Part shown: piece after piece, positions 24,985 to 30,745 of the stretch
Numbering within the stretch: position 1 is the first letter of the stretch
Layout of the letters: each line of letters starts with the position of its first letter
DNA from: Streptomyces sp. 15-116A
GTDB taxonomy: Bacteria; Actinomycetota; Actinomycetes; Streptomycetales; Streptomycetaceae
DNA length: 43,626 nt
Direction of reading: 5' to 3'
Assembly (NCBI RefSeq): GCF_025290915.1
Contig: NZ_JAOCQE010000024.1
Span: 1 to 43,626 of the forward strand
Made by a program: the position numbers and the translations under genes
Notes under the pieces: generated by a model
The model's database searches: none
What the model was told of the DNA's origin: nothing
The model's input: the letters and a program-made list of their open reading frames with translations, nothing else

Positions 24985-26693
24985 GGCGACACCTCCGTCC
25001 GCAGTTCCTCGGGCAGGTGGAAGCGGGCCAGCACGGACGCCGTGCCGGGCGGTACGCGGCCCGGGGTGGCCAGGGACACCAGGATCATGGTGAGGAAGCC
25101 CAGCGGCACCGACCAGAGGGCGGGCCAGGCGAGCAGGGCGTGCCAGGTGCCCTCGCCCGGGTAGCCGGTCATGGTCGCGGCGACCGCGAGGAAGGCGGAG
25201 CCGCCGCCCACCAGCATCCCGGCGGCGGCGCCGGGCGGGGTGAGCCGACGCCACCAGATGCCGAGGACGAGCAGCGGGCAGAACGACGAGGCGGACACGG
25301 CGAAGGCGAGCCCGACGGCGTCGGCCACGGGCAGCCCGCCGACCAGGATGCTCGCCGCGAGGGGTACGGCCATGGCGAGCACCGTGCCGAGCCGGAAGTG
25401 CCGGACACCGCGTGCGGGCAGGACGTCCTGGGTGAGGACTCCGGCGACGGCCATGGTGAGCCCGGACGCCGTGGACAGGAAGGCGGCGAAGGCGCCCCCG
25501 GCGACCAGCGCGCCGAGCAGGTCGCCGCCCACTCCCCCGATCATGCGGTCGGGCAGCAGCAGGACGGCGGCGTCCGCGTTGCCGGTGAGGGTCAGCTCGG
25601 GGGCGTACAGGCGGCCGAGGGCGCCGTACACGGGCGGCAGCAGGTAGAAGGCGCCGATCAGGCCCAGCACGGCGACGGTGGTGCGGCGGGCGGCGACTCC
25701 GTGCGGACTGGTGTAGAAGCGGACCACGACGTGCGGCAGGCCCATGGTGCCGAAGAAGGTGGCGAGGATCAGTCCGTACGTGGCGTACAGCGGGCGTTCC
25801 TCGCGGGACTCGGCGCGGGACGGGGACAGGGCATCGTCGGCGCCGCGTCCGGCGGCGGGGACCTCGGCGCCCTTGGCGAAGGTCAGGCGGGTGCCGCTGT
25901 CGATGCGGTGGGTGCCGGCGCGGAGCACGAGGTCGGTGCCGTCGTGGGTCCGGCCGTCGACCCTGCCGTCGACGGTGACGGACAGCGGTTCGTCGAGGCG
26001 GAGGTCGAGGCTGTCCTCGACCCGCACGACACGCTGCTCACGGAAGGCTGCCGGTTCGTCGAAGGCGTGGCTGGGCGCTCCGTCGCGCTGCCAGGCGAGC
26101 ACCAGGAACAGCGCGGGGACGAGCAGGGCGGTGAGCTTCAGCCAGTACTGGAAGGCCTGCACGAAGGTGATGGAGCGCATGCCGCCCGCGGCGACGATGA
26201 CGGTCACCACCACGGCGACGATCAGGCCGCCCAGCCAGTCGGGCGCCCCGGTGAGCACGGTGAGGGTGAGCCCGGCGCCCTGGAGCTGGGGCAGCAGGTA
26301 CAGCCAGCCGACGCCGACCACGAAGGCGCCCGCGAGCCGCCGCACCGGGTACGAGGCGAGCCGGGCCTCGGCGAAGTCGGGCAGCGTGTAGGCGCCGGAG
26401 CGGCGCAGCGGGGCGGCGACGAACAGCAGCAGGACCAGATAGCCGGCGGTGTAGCCGACCGGGTACCAGAGCATGTCCGGGCCCTGGACCAGGACGAGTC
26501 CGGCGATGCCCAGGAAGGAGGCGGCGGAGAGATACTCGCCGCTGATGGCGGCGGCGTTGAGGCGGGGGCCGACGGTGCGGGAGGCGACGTAGAAGTCGGA
26601 GGTGGTGCGGGATATGCGCAGGCCGAATGCGCCCACGAGGACGGTCGCGAGGACGACCAGGGCGACGGCGGGGACGGCGTAGCTGGAGTTCAC
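24981..26693 (-). CDS. Solute:sodium symporter (cation/acetate or pyruvate symporter family)
   Basis: A 570-residue polytopic SSS-family transporter resembling ActP/MctC carboxylate symporters. N-terminal DFYVASRTVGPRLNAAAISG and EYLSAASFLGIAGL are the family's signature for helices 1-2, and FLSTASGLTMAVAGVLTQDV marks the C-terminal sodium-site region. Residues about 202-302 form a long polar, beta-rich loop (RVEDSLDLRLDEPLSV, DGRVDGRTHDGTD) between helices, larger than in E. coli ActP. The substrate is probably a short monocarboxylate such as acetate, propionate or pyruvate (by family). It sits between a DUF485 gene and the LytS kinase. Confidence 0.92.
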   Translation of the reverse strand: MNSSYAVPAVALVVLATVLVGAFGLRISRTTSDFYVASRTVGPRLNAAAISGEYLSAASFLGIAGLVLVQGPDMLWYPVGYTAGYLVLLLFVAAPLRRSGAYTLPDFAEARLASYPVRRLAGAFVVGVGWLYLLPQLQGAGLTLTVLTGAPDWLGGLIVAVVVTVIVAAGGMRSITFVQAFQYWLKLTALLVPALFLVLAWQRDGAPSHAFDEPAAFREQRVVRVEDSLDLRLDEPLSVTVDGRVDGRTHDGTDLVLRAGTHRIDSGTRLTFAKGAEVPAAGRGADDALSPSRAESREERPLYATYGLILATFFGTMGLPHVVVRFYTSPHGVAARRTTVAVLGLIGAFYLLPPVYGALGRLYAPELTLTGNADAAVLLLPDRMIGGVGGDLLGALVAGGAFAAFLSTASGLTMAVAGVLTQDVLPARGVRHFRLGTVLAMAVPLAASILVGGLPVADAVGLAFAVSASSFCPLLVLGIWWRRLTPPGAAAGMLVGGGSAFLAVAATMTGYPGEGTWHALLAWPALWSVPLGFLTMILVSLATPGRVPPGTASVLARFHLPEELRTEVSP

Positions 26694-26711
26694 GGCCGGT
26701 GCGGTCCTGTC

Positions 26712-27071
26712 TCAGCGGTCCTCGACGAGCCGCACGAAGTCGCGTTCGTTGCGTTCGGCGCGGCGCACGTACCAGCGGGCGAGCAGGACCAGTGGGACGT
26801 ACAGGCCGAAGCCGAGCACCGCCCATTCCAGGCGGCGGGCGTCGGGGGCGGCGGCGAAGACCAGCGGGAGCGGGCCGATCAGCAGGGCGAGGACCGCGAA
26901 GACGATGAGTCCGGTGCGCAGCTGGATGCGCATGAGGGAGCGGACGTAGGTGTGGCCGAGGGTCGTCTGCTCGTCGATCTCGGTGCGCGGCCGGTAGTAG
27001 CCGGAGGCACGCCGGGTGCGGCGGGGCGGGCCGGTGACGGTGACGCGGCGTTCGGTCGGGTCCTGTGGCAT
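26712..27071 (-). CDS. DUF485-like small membrane partner of the symporter
   Basis: A 119-residue protein with a basic cytoplasmic N-terminus (TERRVTVTGPPRRTRR), two membrane helices (about 53-75 and 82-98) and a charged C-terminus RRAERNERDFVRLVEDR. Two-helix DUF485 proteins are regularly encoded directly before acetate-type symporters (yjcH-actP in E. coli), and the order here is the same. The gap to the symporter is 18 bp and to the LytTR gene 10 bp, so they form one operon. Confidence 0.82.
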   Translation of the reverse strand: MPQDPTERRVTVTGPPRRTRRASGYYRPRTEIDEQTTLGHTYVRSLMRIQLRTGLIVFAVLALLIGPLPLVFAAAPDARRLEWAVLGFGLYVPLVLLARWYVRRAERNERDFVRLVEDR

Positions 27072-27081
27072 GCGGGCTCCC

Positions 27082-27837
27082 CTAGCTCGTGGTCCGGCGC
27101 ATCAGCAGGTCCCGCAGCTCACGGGCGTGCCGCCGGCTGACCTGGAGCTCCTCGGAGCCGATCAGGACGCTCACCGTGCCGGCGTCCAGGCGCAGCTCGC
27201 CGATGTGGCGCAGGGCGACCAGATGGCGGCGGTGGATGCGGACGAAGCCGCGGGAGCGCCAGCGCTCCTCGAGGGTGGACAGCGGGATCCGTACGAGGTG
27301 GCTGCCCTTGTCGGTGTGCAGGCGGGCGTAGTCGCCCTGGGCCTCGACGTGGGTGATGTCGTCGACGGCGACGAAGCGGGTCACTCCGCCGAGTTCGACG
27401 GGTATGTGGTCGGGGTCGGGTTCGCTGACGGGGATGCGCGGGGCGGTGCCGCGCTGTGCGGCGGCCCTGCGGACCGCTTCGGCCAGCCGTTCCTTGCGCA
27501 CGGGCTTGAGGACGTAGTCGACCGCCTTGAGGTCGAAGGCCCGCACGGCGAAGTCCTCGTGGGCGGTGACGAACACGACGAGCGGCGGCCGGGCGAAGCC
27601 GGTGAGCAGCCGGGCGAGGTCGAGTCCGTCGAGGCCGGGCATCTGGATGTCGAGGAAGACCACGTCGATGGCCTCAGGCCCGTCAGGTCCCGACTCCAGG
27701 GCGCGGTTGATGCGACGCAGCGCCTCGGTCGCGTCGCCGGCGCCCTCGGCGCTGCCGATGCGCGGGTCCGCGTTCAGCAGGTACAGCAGTTCCTCCAGCG
27801 AGGGGCGTTCGTCGTCGACGGCCAGGGCGCGCAGCAT
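27082..27837 (-). CDS. LytTR-family response regulator
   Basis: A 251-residue regulator. The receiver domain (1-120) has the acidic pocket D8/D9, phospho-acceptor D63 in VVFLDIQMPG, T91 and K111. A linker of about 25 residues leads to a LytTR DNA-binding domain (about 148-250: ITHVEAQGDYARLHTDKGSH, RIHRRHLVALRHI). LytTR proteins bind paired direct repeats upstream of targets; the operon's own promoter is the first candidate. ATG 27837 has a TACACT -10 box 7 bp upstream and no ribosome-binding site, so it looks leaderless. It is first gene of the regulator-DUF485-symporter-kinase operon. Confidence 0.93.
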   Translation of the reverse strand: MLRALAVDDERPSLEELLYLLNADPRIGSAEGAGDATEALRRINRALESGPDGPEAIDVVFLDIQMPGLDGLDLARLLTGFARPPLVVFVTAHEDFAVRAFDLKAVDYVLKPVRKERLAEAVRRAAAQRGTAPRIPVSEPDPDHIPVELGGVTRFVAVDDITHVEAQGDYARLHTDKGSHLVRIPLSTLEERWRSRGFVRIHRRHLVALRHIGELRLDAGTVSVLIGSEELQVSRRHARELRDLLMRRTTS

Positions 27838-27936
27838 GAAGCGGAGTGTAGGGGCGAGGTCCGCGTCCGGTACATGGCCGGACGTGGGCTTCTCCCGCCG
27901 GGCACGGTGGTGCGGCGCGCTGGATACAGTGCCCGC
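27838..27936. promoter_or_regulatory. Divergent leaderless promoters between LytTR regulator and Lrp gene
   Basis: On the minus strand TACACT (27845-27850) ends 7 bp before the regulator's ATG. On the plus strand TACAGT (27925-27930) ends 6 bp before the Lrp ATG. Neither start has a Shine-Dalgarno. No convincing -35 was found for either. Confidence 0.5.
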
Positions 27937-28440
27937 ATGAGCAGCAGGCCCGCGTCGTTCGACGAGCTCGACCGGAAGATCGTCACCGCCCTGATGGCGA
28001 ACGCGCGCACGTCCTTCGCCGAGATCGGCGCGGCGATCGGGCTGTCGTCGACGGCCGTCAAGCGCCGGGTGGACCGGTTGCGCGAGACCGGGGTGATCAC
28101 CGGTTTCACGGCGACCGTGCGGCCCTCCGCGCTGGGCTGGCGCACGGAGGCGTACGTCGAGGTGTACTGCGAGGGCGCGGCGCCGCCGAGGCGGCTGGCG
28201 GAGGTGGTGCGCGCCTATCCGGAGATCGCCGCGGCGATGACGGTGACCGGGGGCGCGGACGCGTTGCTGCATGTGCGGGCGCGGGACGTGGAGCACTTCG
28301 AGGAGGTGCTCGAACGCATCCGTGCGGAGCCGTTCATCCGGAAGACGATCAGTGTGATGGTGCTGTCCCATCTGCTGCCGGACAGTCCTGAGGCCGGGGC
28401 GAGCCAGCTCGCCCCGGACGGCGCAGCGGACGTGCGCTGA
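27937..28440 (+). CDS. Lrp/AsnC-family transcriptional regulator
   Basis: A 167-residue feast/famine regulator. The N-terminal helix-turn-helix (ELDRKIVTALMANARTSFAE, IGLSSTAVKRRVDRLRETGVI) is followed by the alpha-beta RAM ligand-binding domain (EAYVEVYCEG, VTGGADALLHVRARDVEHFEEV). It stands immediately upstream of the guanidine-modifying enzyme and ornithine aminotransferase genes on the same strand, so it probably controls them in response to arginine or ornithine (inference). The end of the reading frame contains a 10-bp hairpin (28394-28417). Confidence 0.9.
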   Translation: MSSRPASFDELDRKIVTALMANARTSFAEIGAAIGLSSTAVKRRVDRLRETGVITGFTATVRPSALGWRTEAYVEVYCEGAAPPRRLAEVVRAYPEIAAAMTVTGGADALLHVRARDVEHFEEVLERIRAEPFIRKTISVMVLSHLLPDSPEAGASQLAPDGAADVR

Positions 28441-28450
28441 GCTGTCGGGA

Positions 28451-28518
28451 TGCGCAGGATTGCTGCGTGAAGACGCAGCTCTTGTTCCTTGTCGTCCCTC
28501 GGCATGGCTTCCTAACGT
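28451..28518 (+). promoter_or_regulatory. Promoter and putative Lrp site of the ddaH-rocD operon
   Basis: A -35 box TTGTCG (28489-28494) and -10 box TAACGT (28513-28518) are separated by 18 bp. Just upstream, GCTGCGT-GAAG-ACGCAGC (28462-28479) is a perfect 7-bp inverted repeat. TGCG/CGCA blocks recur at 28451, 28464 and 28474, roughly one helical turn apart, as expected for Lrp-type oligomers. The same hairpin, followed by T-rich DNA, could instead end lrp transcription. Confidence 0.55.
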
Positions 28519-28564
28519 GGAGTCATCCCTAGTCGACAGCGCGTGGAAGCGGAGGAACCCCTTC

Positions 28565-29377
28565 GTGCCCGACTCCCGTGTGGCGTCCCGGCGGCGATAC
28601 CTCGTCTGTGAACCCAGATACTTCGCCGTGCGGTACGCGATCAATCCCTGGATGCATCCTGACCGTCCCGTCGACGTCTCGCTCGCCCAGCGGCAGTGGC
28701 GGACGCTCGTCGACACCTACCGTGCCCACGGTCATACCGTGGAGACCGTGGAGCCGGTGCCCGCTCTGCCCGACATGGTGTTCGCCGCGAACGCGGCGGT
28801 CGTCGTGGAGGGCCGGGTGCTCGGCTCGCTGTTCCACGCGCCCGAGCGGCGCCCGGAGTCCGTGCCGTACGAGTCCTGGTTCAAGGCGGAGGGCTTCGAC
28901 GTCCGCGAGCCCGAGTCGGTGTGCGAGGGCGAGGGCGATCTGGTGCCGGCCGGGCGCTGGATCCTCGCGGGCACCGGCTTCCGGACCACCCGGGAGGCGC
29001 ATCGCGAGGCGCAGGAGTTCTTCGGGGTGCCGGTGATCAGCCTGACGCTGGTGGATCCGTACTTCTACCACCTGGACACGGCGCTGTTCGTGCTGGACGG
29101 TGAGAACGTCGCGTACTACCCGGAGGCGTTCTCGCCCGGCAGCCGTGAAGTGCTGGAGCGGCTGTACCCGGAGGCGGTGATCGCCACCCGTGAGGACGCG
29201 ATGGCCTTCGGTCTGAACTCCGTCTCCGACGGACGCCATGTGTTCATCTCGCCGGGGGCGACGGCCCTCGCCGCTCAGCTCGCCGGCCGCGGCTATGTCC
29301 CCGTCCCCGTCGACCTGTCCGAGTTCCACAAGGCAGGCGGCGGTATCAAGTGCTGCACTCAGGAGATCCGCTCATGA
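28565..29377 (+). CDS. ddaH: Dimethylargininase-family guanidine hydrolase; possible arginine dihydrolase
   Basis: A 270-residue single-domain amidinotransferase-fold enzyme annotated by family as dimethylarginine dimethylaminohydrolase. The catalytic triad is visible: C263 in GGGIKCCTQEI, H169 in YFYHLDTAL and the acidic residues in EGEGDLV (122-125). In the segment after LPDM the protein reads VFAANAAVV with N76 where typical DDAH and deiminases have Asp/Glu (VED-type). Cyanobacterial ArgZ/AgrE arginine dihydrolases carry such an Asn and make ornithine directly, which fits the downstream rocD. GGAGG lies 9 bp before GTG 28565. The stop overlaps the rocD start. Family sure, exact reaction open. 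Confidence 0.85.
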   Translation: MPDSRVASRRRYLVCEPRYFAVRYAINPWMHPDRPVDVSLAQRQWRTLVDTYRAHGHTVETVEPVPALPDMVFAANAAVVVEGRVLGSLFHAPERRPESVPYESWFKAEGFDVREPESVCEGEGDLVPAGRWILAGTGFRTTREAHREAQEFFGVPVISLTLVDPYFYHLDTALFVLDGENVAYYPEAFSPGSREVLERLYPEAVIATREDAMAFGLNSVSDGRHVFISPGATALAAQLAGRGYVPVPVDLSEFHKAGGGIKCCTQEIRS

Positions 29378-30600
29378 CCTCTGTCGCCCACCCGCGTTCC
29401 TCCGCCGAGCTGATCGGCGCGGAGGAGCCGGTTCTCGCGCACAACTACCATCCGCTGCCCGTGGTCGTGGCCCGCGCGGAGGGCACCTGGGTGGAGGACG
29501 TGGAGGGCCGCCGCTATCTCGACATGCTGGCCGGCTACTCGGCGCTGAACTTCGGCCACCGGCACCCGGCGCTGATCGAGGCGGCGCACCGCCAGCTGGA
29601 CCGGCTGACCCTCACCTCGCGCGCGTTCCACAACGACCGGCTCGCCGAGTTCGCCGAGCGGCTCGCCGCGCTGATCGGGCTCGACATGGTGCTGCCCATG
29701 AACACCGGCGCGGAGGCGGTGGAGAGCGCGGTGAAGGTGGCCCGCAAGTGGGCCTACGACGTCAAGGGCGTCCCGGACGGCCGGGCGACGATCGTGGTCG
29801 CGGCGGACAACTTCCACGGCCGGACAACGACGATCGTCAGCTTCTCGACGGACGACGTCGCGCGGACGGGCTTCGGCCCCTTCACGCCCGGCTTCCGGAT
29901 CGTGCCGTACAACGACCTGGCAGCGATGGAAGCGGCGATCGACGAGACCACGGCGGCGGTGCTGATCGAGCCGATCCAGGGCGAGGCGGGGGTGAACATC
30001 CCCGACGACGGCTATCTGGCGGGCGTGCGGGAGCTGACCCGCCGGGCCGGATGCCTGTTCGTCGCCGACGAGATCCAGTCGGGTCTCGGCCGCACCGGTC
30101 GCACGCTGGCCGTGGAGCACGAGTCGGTCGTGCCGGACGTGGTGCTGCTCGGCAAGGCGCTGGGCGGCGGGATCGTCCCGGTGTCGGCGGTGGTGGCCCG
30201 GCGCGAGGTGCTCCAGGTGCTGCACCCCGGTGAGCACGGCTCCACCTTCGGCGGCAATCCACTGGCCGCCGCGGTGGGCACGGCGGTGCTGGACCTGCTG
30301 GAGACGGGCGAGTTCCAGCGCCGGGCGGCGGAGCTGGGCGTGGTGCTGCGCGGGGGGCTGGAGTCCCTGGTCGGCAAGGGCGTCGTGCGCTTCCGCGCGC
30401 GGGGACTGTGGGCCGGTGTCGACATCGACCCGTCCCTGGGCACCGGCCGCGACATCAGCGAACGCCTGATGCGGGAGGGCATCCTCGTAAAGGACACCCA
30501 CGGCTCGACGATCCGCCTGGCCCCGCCCCTGACGATCACGGCGGACGAGTTGCAGGGCGCCCTCGGCACGCTGGAGAAGGTGCTCGCCCAGGGCGCCTGA
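29374..30600 (+). CDS. rocD: Ornithine aminotransferase
   Basis: This PLP enzyme transfers the delta-amino group of ornithine to 2-oxoglutarate, giving glutamate semialdehyde, which leads to proline or glutamate. The 408-residue class III aminotransferase shows NTGAEAVESAVKVARKW, the FHGRT motif, VLIEPIQGEAGV, the Asp of LFVADEIQSGLGRTG, and the PLP lysine in LLGKALGGGIVPVSA. HGSTFGGNPLAAA is the phosphate-binding region. It is translationally coupled to the guanidine hydrolase (ATGA overlap) with AGGAG at 29361. The pair forms an arginine-to-glutamate-semialdehyde route if the first enzyme yields ornithine. Confidence 0.96.
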   Translation: MTSVAHPRSSAELIGAEEPVLAHNYHPLPVVVARAEGTWVEDVEGRRYLDMLAGYSALNFGHRHPALIEAAHRQLDRLTLTSRAFHNDRLAEFAERLAALIGLDMVLPMNTGAEAVESAVKVARKWAYDVKGVPDGRATIVVAADNFHGRTTTIVSFSTDDVARTGFGPFTPGFRIVPYNDLAAMEAAIDETTAAVLIEPIQGEAGVNIPDDGYLAGVRELTRRAGCLFVADEIQSGLGRTGRTLAVEHESVVPDVVLLGKALGGGIVPVSAVVARREVLQVLHPGEHGSTFGGNPLAAAVGTAVLDLLETGEFQRRAAELGVVLRGGLESLVGKGVVRFRARGLWAGVDIDPSLGTGRDISERLMREGILVKDTHGSTIRLAPPLTITADELQGALGTLEKVLAQGA

Positions 30601-30745
30601 GAGCCCTCCGGCCGCCTCCAGCCGCACCCCGACGGCCGTATCACCTCATGAGACCGCATCTCACCCGAAGCGCCCCGTTTCCGGGCAAGGGTGAAGATTG
30701 AGGCATGAGGTGGTAGACCACTCTCAGGCGACAGAGAGGTCGGCC

